From IMG/VR virus record IMGVR_UViG_3300036846_000442, positions 1 through 47,556 of that record: a DNA stretch of 47,556 nt, one strand, 5' to 3'. Positions 27,447 to 35,234 of this stretch are shown here, piece after piece (position 1 is the stretch's first letter; each line of letters opens with the position of its first letter). The translations under genes and the position numbers were made by a program. This DNA comes from a virus. The notes under the pieces are model-generated. The model was given only the letters and a program-made list of their open reading frames with translations. It searched no databases and had not been told where the DNA came from.

Positions 27447-28222
27447 GCTCCCTTCTTGACGCGAGTGCGTCGTCGTGGCGGCTTATGGTTGCCCATAGGC
27501 CCGTGTTTCGCTTCGATTGATGCCATGAGCTTTGGCATCGTCGGGTTCAGCAGATAACCCTTTGGTGTGCTGTCAAATTGATCCTTGGCGTAGATGTGCT
27601 CTGTCTCGTTCAGTTGCAGCCGCCTTGTTCCTTTCGATGTAACTGTACCGAATGCGACGATGTTGGTGTACCCGCATACCTTCATCGCCATGTTCTTGCC
27701 CTGCACCCAAGGCATCATCTTGCGGTCTATCTCCTCATCTTCTGGGGATGGAGATAGCTCAGCCGGCCATGCAGTGATGCCGAAGTTGAAAGCGCCCGAG
27801 TCGCTAAGTGTTGCCATATCGCGCACCCAGCGCCCGAGCCGCTGCATGTTGATCCAGTAGTCGCCCTTGTCTAAGCCATACCGCTTTCGATGAGGCTTCT
27901 CGTCGATGATGAGTTGCCATAGGTCGTCGAGGCCGATGTCCTGGTAAGAGCTAATGCTGTCGAACCAGACCCAGTCGTAGAGATCACTGCCCTCGTGGCG
28001 GCAATGTTCGTAAACGTCCTCCATAGCAGACCAGTCGCGCACTACCCACTGCTTATGTCGAGGCTTATCCTCCGGATTGATGCTGTCGATGTAGTCAACA
28101 GGAGGCCGAATGAACAGGGCGTGACCTGGGCTTGTACCAGCGAGCCGGGTCTTGCCCCAGCCACTCGGTGCGACCACGAATATCTTGATCGACTTACTAT
28201 CGGTAAGTGGGGTCGCTGGCAT
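27443..28222 (-). CDS. RecA-like ATPase / Sak4-type single-strand annealing protein
   Basis: 259 residues. Walker A APSGWGKT at 18-25, Walker B YDWVWFDSIS (Asp88), and later FNFGITAWPAEL. Size and motifs fit Sak4/RecA-fold phage recombinases or the AAA_24 group. It lies between an SSB-like protein and a Cas4-like nuclease, the standard recombination trio. The C-terminus is Lys/Arg-rich (PPRRRTRVKKGA), a likely DNA-binding tail. Acts in annealing of ssDNA during replication-linked recombination. Confidence 0.78.
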   Translation of the reverse strand: MPATPLTDSKSIKIFVVAPSGWGKTRLAGTSPGHALFIRPPVDYIDSINPEDKPRHKQWVVRDWSAMEDVYEHCRHEGSDLYDWVWFDSISSYQDIGLDDLWQLIIDEKPHRKRYGLDKGDYWINMQRLGRWVRDMATLSDSGAFNFGITAWPAELSPSPEDEEIDRKMMPWVQGKNMAMKVCGYTNIVAFGTVTSKGTRRLQLNETEHIYAKDQFDSTPKGYLLNPTMPKLMASIEAKHGPMGNHKPPRRRTRVKKGA

Positions 28223-28377
28223 CAGGCTTCTGTTACTGACACGTCAAGGTCGTCAGGGTCGAGCAGGGCTTCCAGAGCATCGTAGGCTGCCCGCTCTATG
28301 GCACTTTCCATCTCTGCGGACACGGCAGGCTTGGCAGACTTCGCCATTGAAACTTCGACTTCAAAGTTGAACTTCAT
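28222..28377 (-). CDS. small protein between ATPase and nuclease
   Basis: 51 residues from ATG 28377 behind GGAGAG, overlapping the nuclease stop as ATGA and the ATPase start by one base. N-terminal beta (MKFNFEVEVS), then an acidic helix (ESAIERAAYDALEALLDPDD). Coupled tightly to its neighbours, it is probably expressed with the recombination genes. Confidence 0.65.
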   Translation of the reverse strand: MKFNFEVEVSMAKSAKPAVSAEMESAIERAAYDALEALLDPDDLDVSVTEA

Positions 28378-29372
28378 CGTCTCTCCACTCGTTCGTGCGC
28401 GCTGTACGGCTCCCATCGTACAAACGCTGCTTTCCTGAAGGCTTTCCAATCGTTGCCTGTCTCGTGCAATTCACACATATCGCGGAATGAGCAGAACTTG
28501 CAGTTTGGCATGAATTGTGGTCCTGGGTTCTTGTATATCTTGTCTGGGTTGCCGCGTGCTTCCATCATGTCGACAATCTCCTGTCGAACCCGAGCCTTGA
28601 CTCGCTCTGCTTCAATGTCACCTCTGAACGTAAGCTGCCTGTCGAAGTATTTGGGTGGCTGCCGTTTGCTGATGGTCCCGTTCTTGTTTAGACGGCGACC
28701 CTGCTCGTCCCACTGACCATCGTCCGGTCGAATGGTCTTGCGGAGCCAGTTGTATATGATGCCGTCAAGCCGCTCGCCCTCTTTGAGAAAGCCATGCAGC
28801 CTGAGCCAGCGTGGGCCGTATGTCCAGTAGGCACCCACCTGCTCATCCATCGGCAGCGCGGCTCCGCTGATCGCAGTTGTTGTTTTGTGCTCTGCGAATC
28901 TGATCTTGGTCGTGGGCAGGTGCTTCCACACGCCATCGATGGTGCCAACGTAATAGATGCGCGCGCCATGCATCCGGCCAATCGGCAGCTTGAAGGTCTG
29001 CTCACTGCTGATAATTTGGTACTCCTTGTCCTCCTCCTGCCAGTGCTCGACGTAGCGATTGAGCATGTCGATTCCTAGCTCGCGCATATCAACGACTTGT
29101 TCTTCCTCCCATAGAGCGGTGTCTTGCTCTTCTGAGAGTGTCTCGCACAACTTCTCGAAAGTGATGGTCGGATGAGGACCGCGCTTCCTGCCCTTCTTGT
29201 AGTACGCTGCCAGAGCTTGGTGTACCAGATCGCCGAACAAAAGCTTTGTATCTGTCGTTGGCGCTCTTAGCTGCTCGACCCACCCCCATTCCCATTTCTG
29301 ACGACACGTCAGGAATGCCTGCCTCTCGGATGTACGAACCAATATGGATCCATTTTCCCTCCCCGCTCTCAT
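28374..29372 (-). CDS. Cas4/RecB-like PD-(D/E)XK nuclease
   Basis: 332 residues. Cys23 in FLTCRQKW and a C-terminal CKFCSFRDMC cluster make four cysteines, as in Cas4/AddB-type Fe-S nucleases. Catalytic elements are GDLVH (47-51), GTIDGVW (Asp146) and FAEHKTT (Glu161, Lys163). It degrades or processes DNA ends for annealing. ATG 29372 has GAGG 5 nt upstream. The first codons contain the CGGGGAGG-N4-ATG repeat. Positioned with the Sak4-like ATPase and SSB-like gene. Confidence 0.82.
   Translation of the reverse strand: MRAGRENGSILVRTSERQAFLTCRQKWEWGWVEQLRAPTTDTKLLFGDLVHQALAAYYKKGRKRGPHPTITFEKLCETLSEEQDTALWEEEQVVDMRELGIDMLNRYVEHWQEEDKEYQIISSEQTFKLPIGRMHGARIYYVGTIDGVWKHLPTTKIRFAEHKTTTAISGAALPMDEQVGAYWTYGPRWLRLHGFLKEGERLDGIIYNWLRKTIRPDDGQWDEQGRRLNKNGTISKRQPPKYFDRQLTFRGDIEAERVKARVRQEIVDMMEARGNPDKIYKNPGPQFMPNCKFCSFRDMCELHETGNDWKAFRKAAFVRWEPYSAHERVERR
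29351..29365 (-). repeat. CGGGGAGG-N4-NTG motif 1
   Basis: Spacer GAAA and ATG, inside the first codons of the nuclease. The motif's ATG is out of frame with it and opens only a 14-codon frame. Confidence 0.6.
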
Positions 29373-29408
29373 CGCGGCCTCAATTCAATAGCTTTACAAA
29401 ATCCCATT

Positions 29409-29453
29409 GACGGGCTGATGCGTCGAGACCACCCTTTGACGCACCAACCCGTC
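29409..29453 (-). promoter_or_regulatory. leader hairpin of the recombination operon
   Basis: Arms 29409-29424 and 29438-29453 form a 16-bp stem with a 13-nt loop in minus-strand RNA, including two G-U pairs. In plus-strand RNA the same positions would mismatch, so the fold belongs to the minus transcript. It lies between promoter 29490-29518 and the nuclease start. Could be a protein-binding or attenuation hairpin. Confidence 0.5.
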
Positions 29454-29489
29454 TTTGAGAGCGGCTGACTGCACGAAAGCCGCTAGCGT

Positions 29490-29518
29490 AGCCTAGCAGA
29501 CCCAGCGTGGCGGCGCAA
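29490..29518 (-). promoter_or_regulatory. promoter for recombination genes
   Basis: Minus strand TTGCGC, 17 nt, TGC-TAGGCT. The predicted start is near 29483, giving a ~110-nt leader before the nuclease. One of the family of similar promoters in this half of the genome. Confidence 0.6.
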
Positions 29519-29542
29519 GTTCGCCGCATCGCGCGATGCTGC

Positions 29543-29683
29543 TTAGGAACCACTCTTTGTTAGTACCCATGCAGACAAGATTCCGACCCAGAATAACGTC
29601 ACATGGTTGAGCGGCAGCCCGAATATCAATGCCATGATCAGCAAGATAAACCAAGCTGCCATACGTGGATTGTTATTTCGCAT
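29543..29683 (-). CDS. small membrane protein
   Basis: 46 residues from ATG 29683, with GAGG 8 nt upstream and overlapping the end of the helicase gene. One or two transmembrane segments: MAAWFILLIMALIFGLP and HVTLFWVGILSAWVL. Unknown role; it could be membrane-anchored, perhaps holin-like or superinfection-related. Confidence 0.65.
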   Translation of the reverse strand: MRNNNPRMAAWFILLIMALIFGLPLNHVTLFWVGILSAWVLTKSGS

Positions 29684-31592
29684 GTCGCAGCGCCTCAATT
29701 TCCTTGGCGTAATTGAGGATGTTGCGGTTGGTGATTTTCTTGTCACCTGCAACCTGTGCGACGTACTCCTGGATCGAATTTGGCGTTCGGTAGATGTAGC
29801 ACTTCAGAGCGGTTTCCCGCGCACCACGATCCCCTCGACCAAAGAACTGATGTTGCTGGTCTGGGTCCCACGGCTCATCGAGCATGTGCGCGCTGTTCGC
29901 TCGCTCTAGGTTCAGAGCGGTGCCGCCCGTCTGTATTGTCATGACGATAACGAACGGGCGCTCATCATCACCTGCGAACCTGTCGAGGATCGGCTTGCTG
30001 TCTTTGGTGCCGCCGTGCAGTGTGGCGTTGTCGATGCCCTTCCTCGTCAATTCCTGGGCGATGACCTCCATGAAGCCGACTTCCAGGACGCCGATGTATG
30101 CGCGAGCGCCTGGCTCGTATGGCGTGTCGGCTGAGCCCTTCCAGATGCCGTGCTCATCGAGTCGCTCGAACAGATGCTCAAGTTTGCAACTGTCCTTGCT
30201 GGCAACAGGCTTTCCGAGCTTGTTCCATTCAAGACGAGCGTTCGCCATTTGCCGCAGTCTGAGGTACTGCGTCAGAACGATGCCACCAGACAGGCGCTTA
30301 TCGTCAAGCACAATCTCATGATCGTCATCGAACCTTTTGTACTCGCGCAGTTGTCGGCCGGCCATTGGCGTCGGCACGATGATCTCGATGGCATCTGGAA
30401 TACCTGGTAGGGCATCCTTCTTGGTGCGGCGCACCATGTGCGTCCTGTGCTCGTTGTAGAAATCCTCCTCCAGACCCGGCTTGATGCCGCCGACCTTCTT
30501 GACGTTGATGGTTGCTCCGCCACCTCCGCGCCTGTAGACCTTCTCCTCGTCAACGACGAGCCACTCATCTATCCAACGCCACTCGCTGCTGTATGCCTTG
30601 GCGTCGATGAAATTAAGCAGAGGCCAGAACCGTCGTGGCTTGCCGCCGATTGGCGTGCCTGACATCGGCCAGCGGTAATCCGCTCTCACTAGCTGCGCTG
30701 CGATGTGAAACAGTGACTTCCTGTTCGGCAGCCCCATCGTATGGAACTCGTCAACGATGAACGCGCCCCATTTGATGTCGAACAAAGCGGCTTGCGTTTC
30801 ACTTCTGAAGCGATACCAGTTGCCCTTGTAGTCACGACCTGCATGTAGCGGGTCCGTTTCAGTCGGCTTTACATCCTTGATGTCGTAGTATTTGTCGACA
30901 CGAAGGTCATCAGCAATCAGACACAGGACTCGACGTGTAGGGCTGCGCTTGAGGAACTTCTCGATCAGTCGCCCGCGCTCTGCTGGGCTTTCGCTCGTGA
31001 ATACTTCGTAGTCAGTTAGACGATGAAACTCCGTCTGCCAGACATTTTCAAGGCTGCGCTTTGGAGCAACGATCAAGATCGGCCTTGGATAAATGTCGGC
31101 CTCATATATCGCTCCGATGGCCTCCAGGGTCTTTCCTGTGCCGACATCGTTAGCGTTGATCGATGAGCTTAGACTCATCATCTTAATGTCGGCTCGCTGA
31201 TACGGGCGCGGCTTCCGCCTACGCCGCAGCACATGTCCCGGCGGAATCGTGGGATGCCCAATCGGCCTCCCCGCTATGATCTGTTCGATCACCTTGGGCA
31301 CGCGCTCCAGCTTGGCGTCACTCGCGTTCTGGAGTTGCGCTCTTTGTTTCTCCTGCTTGATCTGGTCCTTGGCCCAGAGCTTCACTGCCGGTCCAAGCGT
31401 CATACGATCACCAAAGATCTCACGTAGCCTCCGCGCAGCCTTCAGGTTCATCGGCACGGTATTGATCTTACGGTCCCAATCAAATCGTCGTCCAGGGATC
31501 GTCTTCACGGCGGCGACATCTCGCTCGTCGTACTTGAAGTGAACCTCGATCCTATCGACTGATTCGTTTAGTTCAACGAATACGGTGCTCAA
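29673..31592 (-). CDS. SNF2-family DNA helicase
   Basis: 639 residues from TTG 31592 behind GGAAGGG; TTG 31625 is less likely. N-terminal HARP-like region, then Walker A NDVGTGKT, IVDEFHTMG (motif II as DEFH), a SGTPIGG motif III region, and helicase C with LTQYLRLRQ and QTGGTALNLERA. Acts on DNA forks or recombination intermediates. The gene contains one CGGGGAGG-N4-TTG motif in coding sequence (31259-31273). It overlaps the zinc-ribbon gene upstream. Confidence 0.88.
   Translation of the reverse strand: MSTVFVELNESVDRIEVHFKYDERDVAAVKTIPGRRFDWDRKINTVPMNLKAARRLREIFGDRMTLGPAVKLWAKDQIKQEKQRAQLQNASDAKLERVPKVIEQIIAGRPIGHPTIPPGHVLRRRRKPRPYQRADIKMMSLSSSINANDVGTGKTLEAIGAIYEADIYPRPILIVAPKRSLENVWQTEFHRLTDYEVFTSESPAERGRLIEKFLKRSPTRRVLCLIADDLRVDKYYDIKDVKPTETDPLHAGRDYKGNWYRFRSETQAALFDIKWGAFIVDEFHTMGLPNRKSLFHIAAQLVRADYRWPMSGTPIGGKPRRFWPLLNFIDAKAYSSEWRWIDEWLVVDEEKVYRRGGGGATINVKKVGGIKPGLEEDFYNEHRTHMVRRTKKDALPGIPDAIEIIVPTPMAGRQLREYKRFDDDHEIVLDDKRLSGGIVLTQYLRLRQMANARLEWNKLGKPVASKDSCKLEHLFERLDEHGIWKGSADTPYEPGARAYIGVLEVGFMEVIAQELTRKGIDNATLHGGTKDSKPILDRFAGDDERPFVIVMTIQTGGTALNLERANSAHMLDEPWDPDQQHQFFGRGDRGARETALKCYIYRTPNSIQEYVAQVAGDKKITNRNILNYAKEIEALRHAK
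31259..31273 (-). repeat. CGGGGAGG-N4-NTG motif 2
   Basis: Spacer CCGA and TTG. It lies inside helicase codons (reading IIAGRPIG), so here it is not a gene start. Confidence 0.55.
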
Positions 31593-31770
31593 CTTTATCC
31601 CTTCCTGGTATTTTGTTCGTGGCAAAGCAGTAGGTACAGGGGCGGGTTGGATATCCGCCCTTGCCCCATTCAGGCCCGACGATGGTACGTTCGCCGCATC
31701 GTGGGCAGGTGATCCATAGCCAATCCGGGATCACCTTCTTGCTGACTCGTACTTCCCATTCAGGCAGCAT
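31573..31770 (-). CDS. small zinc-ribbon protein
   Basis: 65 residues. Two Cys pairs, CPRCGERT (residues ~22-25) and CTYC (~45-48), form a C-x2-C...C-x2-C zinc ribbon. The N-terminus is basic. It overlaps both neighbours by 11-20 nt. Likely a nucleic-acid-binding accessory to the helicase. Confidence 0.68.
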   Translation of the reverse strand: MLPEWEVRVSKKVIPDWLWITCPRCGERTIVGPEWGKGGYPTRPCTYCFATNKIPGRDKVEHRIR

Positions 31771-31993
31771 ATGTTACCCTGATGCGCACCTGATCGTCTA
31801 CTTCACAGCGCTCCCTGTCGAACCCCTCCTCATTTCGCCAAATGAAATATACATCTCGTCCTTGAACGCCAATTTCGCAGACGTGGTAGTAGGCCCGCCT
31901 GTCTCCTTCGTCAACTGCCAGGATATCACCGGCGTGTAGGTCGCCAGCGTCTATCCAGATGACACGTCGCTTTTTGGGTAGCCGTTTTGACAC
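31760..31993 (-). CDS. small beta-rich protein
   Basis: 77 residues, mostly beta: VIWIDAGDLHAGDILAV, YYHVCEIGVQGRDVYFIW, VDDQVRIRVTY. The alternating strands resemble a small SH3/OB-like barrel. It is translationally linked to the zinc-ribbon gene. Function unknown. Confidence 0.6.
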   Translation of the reverse strand: MSKRLPKKRRVIWIDAGDLHAGDILAVDEGDRRAYYHVCEIGVQGRDVYFIWRNEEGFDRERCEVDDQVRIRVTYAA

Positions 31994-32003
31994 CCTTCTC
32001 CCA

Positions 32004-32681
32004 CTATGAGTAGACGTTCTCGGTCGGGTCTAGGCCGCGCTCCTGCAAGGCTGACCTAGCGCTGTTGACACGTCTCTCCCAGCTTCCCCCGTAGACGCGC
32101 CCGCCGCAGATCGGCCCAATCCCTAGTTCACGGCTCAGCCTGTTGGTGATTCGGGTGTTGCATTGACTGCACCGGCCGATGGTTCTGCCGTACAGGACGG
32201 CGGCATCGCCCAGCCCGAATCGAATGATCCGTTTGATGGCATCCTTCGCAGCCTGTCCCTTGAGCAGGTGCTCGCTGGGCCCGGCGATCTGAAAGATGAT
32301 GCGGTACTTGCTCTCCTGTCCTACCTCCTTGACTCGATAGTAGCCGATGTCGTTGGCGTCCTGCCCGATTTGGACGGCATACCTTCCTGGCGGCACGTCG
32401 TTGATCGTCGGTTTGTTGATGCTCTTGTTGTCTGCATCGGGCTTCAGCGGCCGAGCCTTCAGATGCTTGATGATGTTGCCCGCATCGCCCTTCTTCAGAC
32501 CGCCCTCGGCCTCCATCAACTCTTTGATCTTGAGCAGCCAGGACTCGGGAGTGTCGCGGCTCTCAACTAGGCCCTTGATGTAGCCAATCTGCGGCGGTGT
32601 GGCCGGTTCTTGCGTCCAGGCCGGTAGCTCTTCAGGCGGCTTCTCGCCGCGTACTGCCATTAACTGTTCGTCAGTAATCAT
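32004..32681 (-). CDS. DUF6011-like zinc protein
   Basis: 225 residues. The C-terminal region GRCSQCNTRITNRLSRELG followed by GIGPICGG is the DUF6011 pattern: C-x2-C, then Ser-Leu-Gly-Ile-Gly-Pro-x-Cys. N-terminal helices (PPQIGYIKGLVESRDTPE) resemble those of phage recombination-linked proteins. The family occurs in actinophage early operons; role unknown. The start codon overlaps the small gene upstream (TCATGA). Confidence 0.72.
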   Translation of the reverse strand: MITDEQLMAVRGEKPPEELPAWTQEPATPPQIGYIKGLVESRDTPESWLLKIKELMEAEGGLKKGDAGNIIKHLKARPLKPDADNKSINKPTINDVPPGRYAVQIGQDANDIGYYRVKEVGQESKYRIIFQIAGPSEHLLKGQAAKDAIKRIIRFGLGDAAVLYGRTIGRCSQCNTRITNRLSRELGIGPICGGRVYGGSWERRVNSARSALQERGLDPTENVYS

Positions 32682-32854
32682 GATGATTTCTTCTTCTTCT
32701 TTGGTTTCTCGATTTGATTGTCTAAGTCGAGGACGATGGCCTGCACGATGTCGCCGCCTGCCTCTGTAACCGTCACGTGAGCGCGGTAGATTGTCTTCAA
32801 GAGCACCTTGGCGCCCTTCTGACTAAGTGCCAGGTGAACCATCCGCTCTGCCAT
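32678..32854 (-). CDS. small basic protein
   Basis: 58 residues: ATG 32854 overlaps the preceding stop as TGATG, and TGA 32678 overlaps the next ATG. N-terminal amphipathic region (MAERMVHLALSQKGAKVLLK), central beta, and an eight-residue Lys-rich end (PKKKKKSS). It fits exactly between two coupled genes. Possible nucleic-acid binder. Confidence 0.72.
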   Translation of the reverse strand: MAERMVHLALSQKGAKVLLKTIYRAHVTVTEAGGDIVQAIVLDLDNQIEKPKKKKKSS

Positions 32855-33201
32855 CAGTCGATTACCCAGCCGTCATCGAGCATCCCGTCGATGTCGTCGT
32901 ACCGCTTGATGACGTTTTCCTCGTACACCTTATACATCTTGCTGTCTTTGGGCTCGTGGTGGTTCTCCTCTTCTGGGCGGCCCACGACTGGCAGGCCATC
33001 GCCATCCTCGCAGGCAAGTTGAAGAAGGATGCCTTTCATTGAAGGGCGCTGCCTCAGAACGACGTTGGGGAAGTCGGCTGTGACAAAGCCTAGGTTCGGG
33101 CTATGGTCCATCGACCGCTTCATCGGCAGCACCGGCCAGTACGGCCAGGCATTCGGGTCCTTCAGCATATCGTGGTGCCGCTTGCGATCTTGTGCGTTCA
33201 T
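32854..33201 (-). CDS. hypothetical protein
   Basis: 115 residues, Asp/Glu/Lys-rich with LRQRPSMKGILLQLACEDG in the middle and an acidic, helical C-terminus ending DDGWVID. Coupled on both sides by one-base overlaps. Not recognised. Confidence 0.65.
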   Translation of the reverse strand: MNAQDRKRHHDMLKDPNAWPYWPVLPMKRSMDHSPNLGFVTADFPNVVLRQRPSMKGILLQLACEDGDGLPVVGRPEEENHHEPKDSKMYKVYEENVIKRYDDIDGMLDDGWVID

Positions 33202-33593
33202 TATGCGCTCCTTGCTACGCGCTTGTGCGAAGTGACGCCGTGGCCGGCGACAAGCCGCAGTTCCTCTCGTGGCTTCTGATAGTGACGGACCCCACCGATT
33301 CTCGTTGTATCCAGAGTGCCATCCGCTTGCATCTGATCGAGGATTCTGTAGATATGGGTAGAGCTTCTCCCAATCTTGCGCCCGATCTCCATCGTGGTGA
33401 GTTTCTCTCCTCGGCCGAGAGCTTCCAGAATGGCCGTCCTGTACTGCTCGGCCGATGTTCTCACTCTGATCTCCGGCGGCGGGTCGATAATGTCGAGTGC
33501 CTGGCTGATGCGCGTGATCTGCTCCTGGATATGAACAATCTCTGCTCGCGCGTCCCTGCGGGCCTTAATCAGAAGTGCTACGATGTCCTTCAT
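33201..33593 (-). CDS. winged-helix DNA-binding protein
   Basis: 130 residues. Residues 1-40 are a coiled coil (IKARRDARAEIVHIQEQITR). About 45-110 is a winged-helix fold: YRTAILEALGRGEKLTTMEIGRKIG and SSTHIYRILDQMQADG, then a wing TTRIGGVRHY. A transcription regulator of the early block is likely. ATG 33593 overlaps the stop of a 17-codon frame upstream and has AAGGAG 5 nt away. Confidence 0.75.
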   Translation of the reverse strand: MKDIVALLIKARRDARAEIVHIQEQITRISQALDIIDPPPEIRVRTSAEQYRTAILEALGRGEKLTTMEIGRKIGRSSTHIYRILDQMQADGTLDTTRIGGVRHYQKPREELRLVAGHGVTSHKRVARSA

Positions 33594-33643
33594 ATTAGCT
33601 CCTTTGTGTTACCATTGGTGAACGTCAGCTTGACCTCGATCAT
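33590..33643 (-). CDS. 17-residue micro-ORF
   Basis: MIEVKLTFTNGNTKELI: the start overlaps the previous stop (GGATGA) and the stop overlaps the next ATG (ATATGA). Both ends are perfectly coupled, and it carries the AAGGAG ribosome site for the regulator gene. May be a real micro-peptide or a reinitiation bridge. Confidence 0.35.
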   Translation of the reverse strand: MIEVKLTFTNGNTKELI

Positions 33644-33846
33644 CCGTCGAACTCCCCGTTGATCACACGCTGACGCAACTCCATGTGGCCGTCCTCGGCG
33701 AGCATGGCCGCTAGGTCCATCTTCGGGGCCGCCAGATCGGTCTTGAAGTCCGACCAGTGGCCGCGCCGGGCCTGGTTTACCACGCTCGGTGGATATCCTG
33801 CCTCCTTCAACGCCCTGCCAAGAGCAGCGTCATGCGGATCGACCAT
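33640..33846 (-). CDS. hypothetical small protein
   Basis: 68 residues, ATG 33846 with AAGGAG 6 nt upstream and TAATG overlap. Mixed, with an AALGRALKEAGYPPSVVNQA helix and a short C-terminal acidic end. No family recognised. Confidence 0.6.
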   Translation of the reverse strand: MVDPHDAALGRALKEAGYPPSVVNQARRGHWSDFKTDLAAPKMDLAAMLAEDGHMELRQRVINGEFDG

Positions 33847-34070
33847 TATGTTCTCCTTGGTTCGAACATTTCTTCAGCAATAGCTGCTACGACACTCTTT
33901 GTCTCTTGTCCGGCCCTTTGTACGGCTCGACCGATGAACGCATCTGCCGTCATTTCGGAGATGTACTTGTGAACTTCTTTGCGGCTCAGGCCGGTCTTGA
34001 ACCCAATGGCTTCCGCCACAAAGCTATCATGCAGCACCCTTTCAAGAACTTCGTAACTGTATGTGCTCAC
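33846..34070 (-). CDS. hypothetical helical small protein
   Basis: 74 residues from GTG 34070 behind GGAAGG, overlapping the upstream stop as GTGA. Entirely helical: VLERVLHDSFVAEAIGFKTGLSRKEVHKYI, then AVQRAGQETKSVVAAIAEEMF. Could be a small DNA-binding or anti-host protein. Unknown. Confidence 0.6.
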   Translation of the reverse strand: MSTYSYEVLERVLHDSFVAEAIGFKTGLSRKEVHKYISEMTADAFIGRAVQRAGQETKSVVAAIAEEMFEPRRT

Positions 34071-34309
34071 CTTGCCTTCCTCTCTGAAGCACCAAGATGT
34101 AAGTGCATGGCATGGGTCCGCTGCCCATTCGGGAGTATAGCACAGTCACATGGAGTCATAGTCATTACGTCGCAGCGGACATGCATCCCTGGACGACGAG
34201 CGATCAGGTTGTCGTCTGCTTGATTGCCCTCGACTAAATCCCACTCACCTTTGTAGCCTTCAACGGTGATACGTGCGTTTGATTGCCTGACATTACTTGG
34301 CATCGTCAC
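34067..34309 (-). CDS. hypothetical small protein with Cys/His cluster
   Basis: 80 residues; GTG 34309 or ATG 34303 as start. The C-terminal third carries CDVMTMTPCDCAILPNGQR followed by THAMHLHL, with Cys and His residues that may bind metal. The upstream 51-residue gene overlaps it by 17 nt. Unknown. Confidence 0.55.
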   Translation of the reverse strand: MTMPSNVRQSNARITVEGYKGEWDLVEGNQADDNLIARRPGMHVRCDVMTMTPCDCAILPNGQRTHAMHLHLGASERKAR

Positions 34310-34448
34310 GCATGTAACTGAACTTGGCGTCGGCGCGGGCGGACTTCACGTTGTGCCATCTTGCGTCATAGCCAGTAGCGAACATCTTCTTGACCTGCTC
34401 AAGCGTGCGCTCGCGCTTCGGCTGTTTGTCTTCTTCTTTGATTATCAC
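34293..34448 (-). CDS. small basic protein started from CGGGGAGG motif
   Basis: 51 residues from GTG 34448, with GGGGAGG exactly 4 nt upstream: the start lies in the CGGGGAGG-N4-NTG repeat. Highly charged, Lys/Arg-rich (QPKRERTLEQVKKM) with an ADAKFSYMRDDAK end. It overlaps its downstream neighbour by 17 nt. Unknown function. Confidence 0.65.
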   Translation of the reverse strand: MIIKEEDKQPKRERTLEQVKKMFATGYDARWHNVKSARADAKFSYMRDDAK

Positions 34449-34460
34449 CTTGCCTCCCCG
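34446..34460 (-). repeat. CGGGGAGG-N4-NTG motif 3
   Basis: Spacer CAAG and GTG, the likely start codon of the 34293-34448 gene. Flanked upstream by TCATAG, as at motif 2. Confidence 0.7.
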
Positions 34461-34817
34461 CTATGACTTGTGCGTCCGCCACGCAGATAGCTCATCTCCC
34501 GGCAGTAGCTCCAGAGTTTCGCCGTCCACCATGTCGGTAAACTTCCACCTCTCCTTGAGGACGTAGGCTTTGGCGCGGAGCGGAGTCGCTCCAATAATGG
34601 GGTAGTCCGTGAGCTTGAATACGGTCCCCGGACTGATGCCGATGGTGCCTTGTTCCTTCATGAGGCTTCTGGCCTCCTCGACGAAACCCTTCATATCCTC
34701 ATACGGACCTGCACCTGAGTCAGCGCTCGCGGCAATGACCATGGCAGCAACGTGGAAGCCGCCCCACTTGAGGGGCAGCACTTTGCCGTCACGCTTGATC
34801 CGCGTGTTTAGTGGCAT
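34461..34817 (-). CDS. hypothetical protein
   Basis: 118 residues from ATG 34817 (AAAGG 8 nt upstream); ATG 34847 would add ten. Beta-rich: RDGKVLPLKWGGFHVAAMVIAAS, then ISPGTVFKLTDYPII and TLELLPGDELSAW. A virion- or enzyme-like beta sandwich is possible. Its TAG stop lies in the motif that starts the next gene. Unknown. Confidence 0.6.
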   Translation of the reverse strand: MPLNTRIKRDGKVLPLKWGGFHVAAMVIAASADSGAGPYEDMKGFVEEARSLMKEQGTIGISPGTVFKLTDYPIIGATPLRAKAYVLKERWKFTDMVDGETLELLPGDELSAWRTHKS

Positions 34818-34943
34818 ATGTAGACCTTTCGGTTGAATGAATGGCACCGTTCCCCTGGTGCCTGCCAGGCAATATCCGCTTTGGCGGTTCGGCCCCGCCT
34901 TCAGCGGCCACCGCGCTGGGGCAGCGCCCTGGCCCGCGTCCTG

Positions 34944-35234
34944 TTACAGAACTATATCTTCAGCCGTTACCGTTATCAGCTTACCTGTACGGTCATAGAA
35001 CTGTATGAGGTCCTGCCGCCGAACCCCTCCACCTGCAAGGGGTCCAGCGGACAGGTACTGCTTGAACTTCTGTACTTTGTGAGTGCGCTCGATCTGTTCG
35101 GCGTACTCAGAGCCGTCAGCTTCTCGACCGAACACTTTCGTGATAACGGTCACTCGACGGCCCTCAATGAGGCGAGCTATGTCCCTCTCCGACTTGGCGC
35201 CGATGAAAGGGTTAGCTTTTCTTGGACCTCCCAC
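34944..35234 (-). CDS. hypothetical beta-rich small protein
   Basis: 96 residues from GTG 35234, overlapping the end of the histone-like gene by 23 nt. Basic N-terminus, then KYLS-type strands and a TGKLITVTAEDIVL end. Unknown; may act with the histone-like protein because of coupling. Confidence 0.55.
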   Translation of the reverse strand: MGGPRKANPFIGAKSERDIARLIEGRRVTVITKVFGREADGSEYAEQIERTHKVQKFKQYLSAGPLAGGGVRRQDLIQFYDRTGKLITVTAEDIVL

